From JBBIGV01 sp037447335 (lineage in GTDB: Bacteria; Bacteroidota; Ignavibacteria; Ignavibacteriales; Ignavibacteriaceae), in assembly GCA_037447335.1 (NCBI GenBank), contig JBBIGV010000062.1, positions 1-20,993 of the forward strand: 20,993 bases of DNA, given 5' to 3'. Below, one piece after another: positions 6,528 to 14,349 of this stretch. The notes beneath the pieces are model-generated. The model had not been told where the DNA came from and made no database searches. It was given only the letters and a program-made list of their open reading frames with translations. Each line of letters starts with the position of its first letter. The stretch's first letter is position 1. A program made the position numbers and the translations under genes.

Positions 6528-7382
6528 ATGACCAATACTAACAAACTGAAAAAAATACAGATAATAGTTTGCGACATCGACGGCACGCTTCTTAATTCTG
6601 ACGGTGAAATCGGGCAGGAAAGCAAAAAACTAATTAAAGAGTTACAGAGCAATAGTGTTTTGGTTACACTTGCTTCTGCAAGAATGTACAGCGCTATAAA
6701 ACCATTTACCGAAGAACTTGAAATTACAACACCGGTCATTTGCATTGATGGTGCGCTGATTAAAAATCCTCAGAATGGAAATATTCTGTTTGAATCTTTC
6801 GTTAAGGAGAAGTATGTTAAAAAAGCAATTAATATGGCAGATCAGATGCTGCTGAAAATTGCTCTTTGCCAGGATGATGCGATTGTGTTTACGGAGCATA
6901 ATTCTGCCATTTCAATGCTGCTGGATAAATACGGCGCTAAGTTCAGGGAAATTCAATCTTATTCAGATATTTGCCGCAAAACGCTTGAGGTTATTGTTGT
7001 GGGAGAAAATGATGAATCTGTTAAATTATTACGAAACAAGCTCGATTTTCCTTATGCATTCGGATTGAGTACATTTTATTATAAATCACAATCGAAAAAG
7101 GGAATATATTATCTTGAGATCCGGAAAAAGGGTTCTTCAAAAGGAAGTGCAGCCCTTCGCCTGATGAAACATTTAAGAATTAAACCAGCCGATGCGGCGG
7201 TAATCGGGGATTGGTATAACGACATAAGTTTATTTTCTACACCGGCATTTAAAGTTGCTATGAAAAATGCAGTGCCCGAACTAAGAAGACTGGCAAATCA
7301 TATAACATCTAATACTAATAATGAAGATGGTACCGCCGGTTTTTTTGAAAACGTACTTAGAGCAAAAAGAGGAAAGGTATGA
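6528..7382 (+). CDS. Cof-type HAD-superfamily hydrolase
   Basis: This is a 284-residue cytoplasmic phosphatase of the haloacid dehalogenase superfamily, Cof/type IIB subgroup. Motif I is DIDGT (nucleophile Asp16 and general acid Asp18), motif II is the Ser in TLASAR, motif III a Lys in the SSKGSAALRL region, and motif IV is GDWYNDISLF, which holds the magnesium-binding acids. A cap domain fills the middle. Family members act on sugar phosphates, nucleotides or flavin precursors; the substrate here is unknown. The ATG at 6528 is chosen since it falls 8 nt after the upstream stop and leaves a normal N-terminus; an ATG at 6501 would overlap the symporter gene. The stop overlaps the next start by 4 nt (ATGA), which indicates translational coupling. 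Confidence 0.85.
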   Translation: MTNTNKLKKIQIIVCDIDGTLLNSDGEIGQESKKLIKELQSNSVLVTLASARMYSAIKPFTEELEITTPVICIDGALIKNPQNGNILFESFVKEKYVKKAINMADQMLLKIALCQDDAIVFTEHNSAISMLLDKYGAKFREIQSYSDICRKTLEVIVVGENDESVKLLRNKLDFPYAFGLSTFYYKSQSKKGIYYLEIRKKGSSKGSAALRLMKHLRIKPADAAVIGDWYNDISLFSTPAFKVAMKNAVPELRRLANHITSNTNNEDGTAGFFENVLRAKRGKV

Positions 7383-9586
7383 CAAAGTTTAATCTGCCGC
7401 GCATCCGGACAAGCCTCCGGATAAGAATTTTGATAGGCTTTACTACTGTTTTGCTTATTGCATTAATGTTTCCCAAGGGAGAATCTCTGGAGGCTGAGGT
7501 AACGGAAGGAATGGTTTGGATAAAGGATGATGTTATTGCACCGTTCAGCTTTCCTATCCTTAAAGACGAAGAAATATACAAAGCCGAAGTAAGGGCTTCT
7601 GTGCAAAGCGTTTATCCGGTTTTTTTTCGTGACGATAATGCTGCAGCCAAACAGACAGATTCATTATTAAACTATAACAAATACCTGCTTACTGTAATAG
7701 ATAACAGCCTTGCGGATAACGATGAAAGCGAAGTTAATCCCACTTTTATGAGTACTGCTTCGTTCAGAAAATTCAAAAACCTCAGAAGCCAGGAAAAACA
7801 TTTCCTCATAGGTGCAAATAAAACATTGGCGAAAATTTTTTCGTTTCTTGAGAGGGTCATTCATGATATAAATGATATCGGTATATATAATAATAAAACT
7901 GAATTGCCGGTAAGCGACAGTATTGCCATAAGAACCGGTAATATCGATCGTGTTGAACCGCTTGCAGATTTCCTCACTCTCGATGATGCCCGCGAACTCC
8001 TTAAAAGAAGAATAAAAAAACAGGGATATGGCGAAGATATTGAAACTGCAGTACTTGAGTATGCACAGCATTTTCTGCAGCCAAACATGATATATAACCC
8101 GGTTGCTACTGCAGAAGAGGTTGAACAGGCAAGAAAAAATGTATCCAGATATACCGGCATAGTGAATGAAAATGAACGCATAATCGCTAAGCACGAAAGG
8201 GTAACAAAAGATGCAAAGCTTAAAATTGATTCTTACAAAATTGCAAAAGGCGAGAGGATAGGGGAGGAAGGATATATTCTTCAATTTGTGGGGAAGTTTT
8301 TTCATATAGCCTTTCTTATAACTCTCTTTTCAATCTATATATTCCTGTTCAGAAAGAAAGTGTTTTATGATAACCAGCGTATTATACTTATATCGCTGGT
8401 GTTTGTATTTCTTTCTTTTGTTACATACCTGTTAAACCAGATATCCGTAAACGCTCCGATCCATCTTTTGATTTTTCTGCCTGCGGCTTCTATGCTTCTT
8501 ACAATCATTTTTGATTCACGCGTTGGCTTTTACTCTACAGTGATACTTGCACTTATCCTTGGTGCACTCCGCGGAAACGATTATACTTTTACTGCAATGA
8601 ATTTATTTGCGGGCGGACTATCCGTTTACACCGTTCGCGATATAAAGAACCGCTCACAGATTTTCCGTTCTTTCCTTTTTATACTTTTGGGATATGGCGT
8701 ATCTGTAATTGCTTTTGGATTGGAACGCTTTGCCTCAGCAGATACAATACTGGTTGAACTGGCATTCGCCGGATCAAATTCTCTTATTAGTCCGGTTTTT
8801 ACTTACGGGCTGCTGATTTTCTTCGAAAGATTTTTTAAGATAACAACCGACCTCACGCTGCTGGAGCTTTCAAACTTTGACAGACCACTGCTTCGCGACC
8901 TTGCCCGAAAAGCGCCGGGCACATTTAATCATTCGATGACTATCGGCACGATTGCTGAAACTGCTGCAGAAAAAATAAATGCTAATCCACTTCTTGCACG
9001 AGTAGGATCTTATTACCACGATATTGGCAAATCACTCGCGCCGCAGAACTTTGTTGAAAATCAATTAAACAATCAGAATGTTCATGAAAACCTTTCGCCT
9101 GAAGAAAGCTCAAGACTAATTACCGAACATGTTGAGGAAGGGATTGAACTGGCAAAACAGTATAAGCTCCCTCAGGAAGTAATAGATTTTATTCCAATGC
9201 ATCATGGCACAACCCTCATGTCCTTTTTTTATGAAAAGGCAAAACAGCTTTACGGCGAAACGAAAGTTGATGAAAACGATTACAGGTATCCCGGTCCGAA
9301 ACCCAATTCCAAAGAAACAGCGATTGTAATGCTTGCTGACGGATGTGAATCAGCCGTGCGATCAATCCAGGAACCCGACACAACAAAAGTAGAAAATGTT
9401 ATTGATACAATTGTAAATGCAAGACTAAATGATCATCAACTGGATGACTCTCCTTTGACATTCGCTGATATTACAAAAGTTAAAGAAGCATTCAAAAGCA
9501 TCCTGCTCGGGCAGCATCATAAACGAATAAGGTACCCCAATCAGGATGAAATGGAACAAGGCGGTGGGAAAGAAGAAGAAAAATAA
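7379..9586 (+). CDS. pgpH: 7TM-HD domain c-di-AMP phosphodiesterase, PgpH/YqfF type
   Basis: The 735-residue membrane protein has the full PgpH layout: one N-terminal membrane helix (about 13-32), an extracytoplasmic 7TM-HDED-type domain (to about 300), a block of seven hydrophobic helices (about 305-490), and a C-terminal HD phosphohydrolase domain. Catalytic residues are visible: His518 in FNHSMTIG, His547-Asp548 in YYHDIGK, and His608-His609 in MHHGTT. Known family members (Listeria PgpH) hydrolyse c-di-AMP to pApA and so tune osmolyte transport and cell-wall balance; the extracellular domain is thought to sense a signal. It overlaps the HAD gene by 4 nt and the xerD gene by 1 nt, so it is in the middle of an operon. 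No diadenylate cyclase gene is in this window. Confidence 0.88.
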   Translation: MTKFNLPRIRTSLRIRILIGFTTVLLIALMFPKGESLEAEVTEGMVWIKDDVIAPFSFPILKDEEIYKAEVRASVQSVYPVFFRDDNAAAKQTDSLLNYNKYLLTVIDNSLADNDESEVNPTFMSTASFRKFKNLRSQEKHFLIGANKTLAKIFSFLERVIHDINDIGIYNNKTELPVSDSIAIRTGNIDRVEPLADFLTLDDARELLKRRIKKQGYGEDIETAVLEYAQHFLQPNMIYNPVATAEEVEQARKNVSRYTGIVNENERIIAKHERVTKDAKLKIDSYKIAKGERIGEEGYILQFVGKFFHIAFLITLFSIYIFLFRKKVFYDNQRIILISLVFVFLSFVTYLLNQISVNAPIHLLIFLPAASMLLTIIFDSRVGFYSTVILALILGALRGNDYTFTAMNLFAGGLSVYTVRDIKNRSQIFRSFLFILLGYGVSVIAFGLERFASADTILVELAFAGSNSLISPVFTYGLLIFFERFFKITTDLTLLELSNFDRPLLRDLARKAPGTFNHSMTIGTIAETAAEKINANPLLARVGSYYHDIGKSLAPQNFVENQLNNQNVHENLSPEESSRLITEHVEEGIELAKQYKLPQEVIDFIPMHHGTTLMSFFYEKAKQLYGETKVDENDYRYPGPKPNSKETAIVMLADGCESAVRSIQEPDTTKVENVIDTIVNARLNDHQLDDSPLTFADITKVKEAFKSILLGQHHKRIRYPNQDEMEQGGGKEEEK

Positions 9587-10476
9587 TGATGCCATTTTTG
9601 AAGGAATATCTTTCTGTTCTCAGGCTCGAAAAAAATCTTTCAGACAATACAATTTCTTCTTACAGTAATGACATAAGAACACTGCTGCAATATTTTGCTG
9701 ATAAAAACATCGCTGACCCCTCAGAGATAAAGAAAAACGACATTACCGAATTTTTCAAATTTCTTAATAAACTCGGATTGAACAGTTCTTCAGCAGCGAG
9801 ATATTTTTCTTCTATCAAAGGATTCTTTAACTATTTGCTTTCGAACAAGTACATAGAATTAAATCCCATCGACAACATTTCCACTCCAAAATTATCAAAA
9901 CATTTGCCTGAAATTTTAAGCCTCAGGGAAATCGAAATGATACTTGCACAACCGGATGTGAATGAAACCCTCGGGCTTCGTGACAGGGCAATGCTTGAAG
10001 TGCTTTATGCCTGCGGATTACGGGTATCGGAGCTTGCTTCAATGAAAGTATCAAACCTCCACTTTAATGAAGAGATAATAAGGATAACAGGTAAAGGCAG
10101 TAAAGAAAGACTAATACCAATAGGCAGGAGTGCGATACACTGGGTTAATGAATATTTGACCCGCGGCAGACCTATGCTTGAAAAAAAATCCAAAAGTAAA
10201 AACATCTTGTTCCTGAACCGTCTTGGCTCCGGTTTGTCACGAATGGGGATATGGAAGATTATTAAAAAATACGCTATGGATGCTGCAATTGAACAGGGAG
10301 TGCACCCGCATACATTCAGACATTCATTTGCTACTCACCTGATTGAAGGCGGCGCTGATCTGCGCGCAGTTCAGGAGATGCTGGGGCATGCGGATATTTC
10401 TACAACCCAGGTTTATACGCATATTGACAACGACTTCCTTAAACAGGAACATCGGGCTCATCATCCAAGAGGTTAG
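9586..10476 (+). CDS. xerD: site-specific tyrosine recombinase XerD
   Basis: The 296-residue protein has an N-terminal SAM-like core-binding domain (about 1-85) and a C-terminal catalytic domain. All six catalytic residues are present: Arg146 (CGLRVSEL), Lys170 (GKGSKER), His242 and Arg245 (HTFRHSFATH), His268 (MLGHADIS) and the nucleophile Tyr277 (TQVYTHID). Their spacing matches E. coli XerD, and the end EHRAHHPRG recalls the XerD tail HQQHHPRA rather than XerC. Its role would be resolving chromosome dimers at dif, with or without a XerC partner. The ATG at 9586 overlaps the pgpH stop (TAATG); an ATG 3 nt later is equally possible. No dif-like site was noticed in the window. Confidence 0.88.
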   Translation: MMPFLKEYLSVLRLEKNLSDNTISSYSNDIRTLLQYFADKNIADPSEIKKNDITEFFKFLNKLGLNSSSAARYFSSIKGFFNYLLSNKYIELNPIDNISTPKLSKHLPEILSLREIEMILAQPDVNETLGLRDRAMLEVLYACGLRVSELASMKVSNLHFNEEIIRITGKGSKERLIPIGRSAIHWVNEYLTRGRPMLEKKSKSKNILFLNRLGSGLSRMGIWKIIKKYAMDAAIEQGVHPHTFRHSFATHLIEGGADLRAVQEMLGHADISTTQVYTHIDNDFLKQEHRAHHPRG

Positions 10477-10505
10477 ATCATATCCGGGAAAGATTCACTT
10501 ACATT

Positions 10506-10525
10506 CAGGCTGATCGGCAAGCCTG
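10506..10525. terminator. weak hairpin between convergent xerD and FAD oxidase genes
   Basis: CAGGCT, an 8-nt loop, then AGCCTG followed by TTTG. With only a 6-bp stem and short T run it may act as a shared terminator for the two genes that meet here. Confidence 0.4.
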
Positions 10526-10530
10526 TTTGC

Positions 10531-12021
10531 TCAGGGTATATCTGATTGCTCGTACTGAAATATATTTCCCCTTCCAAGCAGCCAGTAAGGATCAAGCTTG
10601 GTTTTGATGCTCATCATTTTTTTGATGTTCTCTTCGCCATACATCAACTTAAGATATTCAGTTTTGATCTTTCCAACCCCGTGTTCAGCGGATATGGTGC
10701 CGCCGTAATTAACAGCGGCTTCACATATCATCCTGTAAATGCTGCAGCCCATAAAATATTCTTCCTGGTTTTTAGGCAGCATATTCAGATGCATATGTGA
10801 ATTACCAAAATGACCGTAGCTGACAAAGTTCAAACCGCTCTCCTGAACAAGCCGCCGGGAGTGATAATAAAGCTCTTCAAATTTAGAATCAGGAACCGCC
10901 ACATCAGTCCCCAGTTTTTTAAAATTATTTCTTGCGATATAATCATTAACCTTCCAGGCAAGTGCATGGCGGAATTGTTCTATCTTTTCCTTATCACTGG
11001 CTGTGAAAGCGAACCAGGCAGGGTTCAGGTCTCCGACGCACTCTTCAATAAGTATGTTCCACTTTTCAACGAGTTTGTCTTCAGAGACTGAGCTGCATTC
11101 CTGTTCAAACCATACTGCGGAATTTGCCGCCGGGTTGATTTGCGGATACTCATCAGATAAAAATCTTAGCGAGTTGGAATCGAAAAACTCCAAAGCAAGG
11201 GCATCAATTTCATCGGTCAGGTTTAATTTTCTTGAGTTATAAGATAATTCACGTGCCCGGCGGACAAACAATAAACCATCCTCTTCGGAATTGAAGAAAA
11301 CAACACAGGAAATAACCTTATCGGGTTTGTCCAGCAGTTTCAATTTTGCTTTTGTAATAACGCCAAGAGTTCCCTCTGAACCAATAAATAAATCAATAAT
11401 GTCCATCCCAAGTTTGCAGAAATAGCCAGAAGCATTTTTTGTTTCGGGCATATGATAGTCAGGCACCGTGCAGATAATTTCACGCCCTGACCTCGTAACC
11501 ACCTTCGCCTTATTAACATGTGCAACATTCTCTCCACGTTTTAAATTAACTATATCGCCATCGGGAAGCACAACTTCAAGTTCAAGAATAAAATTTCGCG
11601 TTGAACCATACTTAAAAGTTTTTGCTCCGGATGCATTTGTTGCAATTGTTCCGCCTATAAAACAGTTCTTTTCGGTCGGGTCAGGTGGATAAAGTAAACC
11701 AATATCGGAAGTTTTTTTCAGGAAATCTGAAAGCAGCACACCCGGTTCAACTATTGCATAATGTTCCTCTTTATTTATCTCAATTATCTTGTTTAGCTTA
11801 TCGGTTGCTATAACTATCCCGCCTTGCGGCACCCTGGCGCCGGTTAATCCTGTTCCGTTTCCTGCAATAGTAACTGTTGTTTTGTTTGCAGCAGCTTGCT
11901 TTATTATTGATACAACATCTTCAGCACATTCAGGAAAATAAACTGCCTCGCATTGACCTTTGTAGTTAGAAGAATCTACAAGATAGCATTGAATTTCATC
12001 AGCTTTATTCTTTATGATCAT
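10531..12021 (-). CDS. FAD-linked oxidase, GlcD/D-lactate dehydrogenase-like
   Basis: This 496-residue enzyme has an N-terminal PCMH-type FAD-binding domain (about 20-205) with the phosphate-binding loop GNGTGLTGARVPQGG and the LYPPDPTEKNCFIGG and ATNASGAKTFKYG stretches, then a FAD-oxidase C-terminal domain (about 230-490) with YGHFGNSHMHLN and SAEHGVGKIKTEYL. These signatures are those of glycolate oxidase GlcD and FAD-dependent D-lactate or D-2-hydroxyacid dehydrogenases. It has no fused iron-sulfur domain, so electrons would pass to a separate acceptor such as quinone. The exact 2-hydroxyacid cannot be told. It starts 10 nt after the glycosyltransferase stop and is the last gene of the minus-strand operon. 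Confidence 0.85.
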   Translation of the reverse strand: MIIKNKADEIQCYLVDSSNYKGQCEAVYFPECAEDVVSIIKQAAANKTTVTIAGNGTGLTGARVPQGGIVIATDKLNKIIEINKEEHYAIVEPGVLLSDFLKKTSDIGLLYPPDPTEKNCFIGGTIATNASGAKTFKYGSTRNFILELEVVLPDGDIVNLKRGENVAHVNKAKVVTRSGREIICTVPDYHMPETKNASGYFCKLGMDIIDLFIGSEGTLGVITKAKLKLLDKPDKVISCVVFFNSEEDGLLFVRRARELSYNSRKLNLTDEIDALALEFFDSNSLRFLSDEYPQINPAANSAVWFEQECSSVSEDKLVEKWNILIEECVGDLNPAWFAFTASDKEKIEQFRHALAWKVNDYIARNNFKKLGTDVAVPDSKFEELYYHSRRLVQESGLNFVSYGHFGNSHMHLNMLPKNQEEYFMGCSIYRMICEAAVNYGGTISAEHGVGKIKTEYLKLMYGEENIKKMMSIKTKLDPYWLLGRGNIFQYEQSDIP

Positions 12022-12031
12022 AATTTATGTT

Positions 12032-13396
12032 TCAGATTGAAATATCAATCTCCCGTAATTTTTCCAGGTATTTAAGCCGGATACTGACATCCGGGATTTT
12101 ACCTTCTGAATTTTTATACTGAAAGTTAATGTTTAAACGATGAAAAAGTGGGTCCAAAGCGTCGAACATATTTATTGAAGGTATAGCAGTATCGCGCAAA
12201 TGGTGAATCAGTTTTAGCGTGCGGAATCCATCAAGCCATTTCTTCTTTTGCGATTGCAGGTGATCTCTTTGCAATGAGTTTTGTTTTATTGCTTTTATAT
12301 TCTCTTCAAAGTTCTGAGTGAATAAAAATTCTTTCAGTTCCGGATGGATTGACTCAGCGCATTCTGCATATTCAGAAGGTTTAAGATCTGCATCAGAATG
12401 GAATATTCTCAACCAGGCTTTAAGAATATCAAAAACAAGAGGATCGTATAATAAAAATTCATCGTGAGTGCCGGCAATATACCGGGTAACACGTTGTCCC
12501 GTACCGAATGGCACGCGCCACGAACTTCTTGCAGACGGATAAACCGTTGTGGTATTTATGTTTGTTACAGAAGCAGCTTTTGCAAGTTTTTCGAGGAAGT
12601 AAAAATCCTCTGCTGCCTTACGTTTATTCATACCTCCGATGGCTAAATAGCTTTCTGCATCACACGCCATTGCAGAACCGACTGTATGAAATGCATATGG
12701 AGAACATGCATACCTGAGCCCGCACACATAATACCTGAGAAAAATTTCATAACAGATAATTGCGGGGGACAAATTACCTGCTTTAGTAACATCGTGAGCA
12801 AAGTTTATGCAGGCAGCACTAATATTTTTTTCATTAAAAGAGTTTACAATCTCTGTTAAGTAATTCGTTTCGATAGTGCAATCAGCATCAAGACAGATCA
12901 GAATGTTTTTACCCGGAGAATGATAATCAAACATAGTAAGAGCAAGGTCCATCCCGATCTTTCTTGCATAACCTACGCCGGCTTCTTTCAAGGGGAGTTC
13001 TTTGCCGTATGATGATGCGTCGATGGCTGCAAATGTTATATCTGATGAAGCACACTTCATTGTAAGATCATCAACCGGCTTGTTGTTTATTATTGCTCTG
13101 AGATAATCGAGTGAGTAAGTATTATCAGTACGAATATCAATGTTCGTTTCATCAGAATTATTTATCACAAAAAGAACACACGTTGCGGAAAAATACCCGG
13201 GGTCGTTAAGAAGAAGTGAACCAAGCAGGCTTTTAATATTATCAAACTCTTTAATTGCAGGGACGACAATAATGTTTTTGAATTTTTTGTCTTCACTGAT
13301 TTCAATCTGCCATTTATTATCCAGGTGCTTTTTGAGGTACCGGTTTAGTTTTTCAATTTTAAAAATTTTGCTGTTGTATCCTTTAAATTGTGTCAT
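12032..13396 (-). CDS. GT2-like family glycosyltransferase
   Basis: The 454-residue protein carries a GT-A fold: a first strand IIVVPAIKEFDNIKSLLGSL like the start of family 2 glycosyltransferases, a metal and nucleotide-sugar site CLDADC, an acceptor-side stretch VGSAMACDAESYLAIGGM and a catalytic-base-like AAEDFYFLEKLAK. The C-terminal part of about 120 residues is helical and not assigned. There are no clear membrane helices, so it is likely cytosolic or peripheral. Donor and acceptor are unknown; cell-surface glycan or glycolipid assembly is a fair guess. Its ATG overlaps the miaA stop by 4 nt (ATGA), so translation is probably coupled. Confidence 0.75.
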   Translation of the reverse strand: MTQFKGYNSKIFKIEKLNRYLKKHLDNKWQIEISEDKKFKNIIVVPAIKEFDNIKSLLGSLLLNDPGYFSATCVLFVINNSDETNIDIRTDNTYSLDYLRAIINNKPVDDLTMKCASSDITFAAIDASSYGKELPLKEAGVGYARKIGMDLALTMFDYHSPGKNILICLDADCTIETNYLTEIVNSFNEKNISAACINFAHDVTKAGNLSPAIICYEIFLRYYVCGLRYACSPYAFHTVGSAMACDAESYLAIGGMNKRKAAEDFYFLEKLAKAASVTNINTTTVYPSARSSWRVPFGTGQRVTRYIAGTHDEFLLYDPLVFDILKAWLRIFHSDADLKPSEYAECAESIHPELKEFLFTQNFEENIKAIKQNSLQRDHLQSQKKKWLDGFRTLKLIHHLRDTAIPSINMFDALDPLFHRLNINFQYKNSEGKIPDVSIRLKYLEKLREIDISI

Positions 13397-14304
13397 TGCA
13401 TCCTGAACCCGGCTTTACGGATTATCTCAGAAGCTGAGTCAAAATCGGCTCCATCAATCCAGTTTATTTTAACGCCCTCGCGTTCCATTTTTCTGAACCA
13501 GGTCATTTGTCGTTTCGCGAATTTATGAATTGCCCTGTTAAGCTGTTCAAACATATCATTAAAGTTCAGCTCTCCTGTCAGATGAAGGCAAATAAATTTG
13601 TATTCAAGCCCGAAGGAAATTAATTTATCGCGTGCGACACCTTGATCCAAAAGCATATTGACTTCGTCAATCATACCCTCGTTCAATCTTTTTTTTAGTC
13701 TTTGCGTTATGCGCTTTTTAATTTCTTCCCTGTCCTCCCTGACACCCAGCACGAGAGAAGAAATATCAGGATTTAGCTTGGGGCTGATTGCTGTGCTTTC
13801 TGCTATTATTATTGCATTGATGATTCTTTTTCTATCCTCAAGGTCGGTAATATTGTGAAAATTTGTTTTAATCTTTTTTAGCCTTGATAATAATTCGTCT
13901 GTTGTGAATTTGTTCAGGCGGTTTAATTGATCATTATTCCAGGCTGCTCTTTTTAATTCATACTGCTGAATTACTGAGCTTAAGTACAAACCTGTTCCTC
14001 CAACGAGGAAAGGAACCCGGTTGCGTGAAATAATATTATCAAAGACTAATGAAAAATCTTCTTTGAATCTGTAAAGATTGTACTCTTCATTTGGGTCGGT
14101 TATATCGATCAGGTGAGATGGGATTTTATAGTTGTTAACTATATAATCGTCAAGGTCTTTTCCTGTTCCGATGTTCATTTCTTTATAAACCTGGCGGGAA
14201 TCTGCTGAGATTATCTCACCATTAAATCTGAAGGCAAGCCGGGCGGCTAATTTTGTCTTTCCGACTGCTGTCGGTCCAAGAATAGTGATGAGGTTGTACT
14301 GCAT
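13393..14304 (-). CDS. miaA: tRNA dimethylallyltransferase MiaA
   Basis: This is a 303-residue enzyme of normal MiaA length. It has the P-loop GPTAVGKTKLA near the N-terminus, the tRNA and substrate motif SADSRQVYKEMNIGTGK, the LVGGTGLYLSSV stretch and FAKRQMTWFRK near the end, all characteristic of MiaA. It transfers the dimethylallyl group from DMAPP to N6 of A37 in tRNAs that read codons starting with U, improving decoding. It lies 45 nt after the sensor kinase gene and overlaps the glycosyltransferase gene, so it is inside a minus-strand operon. Confidence 0.95.
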   Translation of the reverse strand: MQYNLITILGPTAVGKTKLAARLAFRFNGEIISADSRQVYKEMNIGTGKDLDDYIVNNYKIPSHLIDITDPNEEYNLYRFKEDFSLVFDNIISRNRVPFLVGGTGLYLSSVIQQYELKRAAWNNDQLNRLNKFTTDELLSRLKKIKTNFHNITDLEDRKRIINAIIIAESTAISPKLNPDISSLVLGVREDREEIKKRITQRLKKRLNEGMIDEVNMLLDQGVARDKLISFGLEYKFICLHLTGELNFNDMFEQLNRAIHKFAKRQMTWFRKMEREGVKINWIDGADFDSASEIIRKAGFRMQ

Positions 14305-14349
14305 TTTACTTTCAGGGTGAATACCATCTGCGCAGTAAATGAAGGATGC

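Noticed and set aside
9586..10476. phage or genomic-island integrase
   Set aside because: Length, catalytic spacing and the HHPRG tail fit XerD, the gene is embedded in a housekeeping operon, and no attachment repeats or tRNA gene are adjacent.
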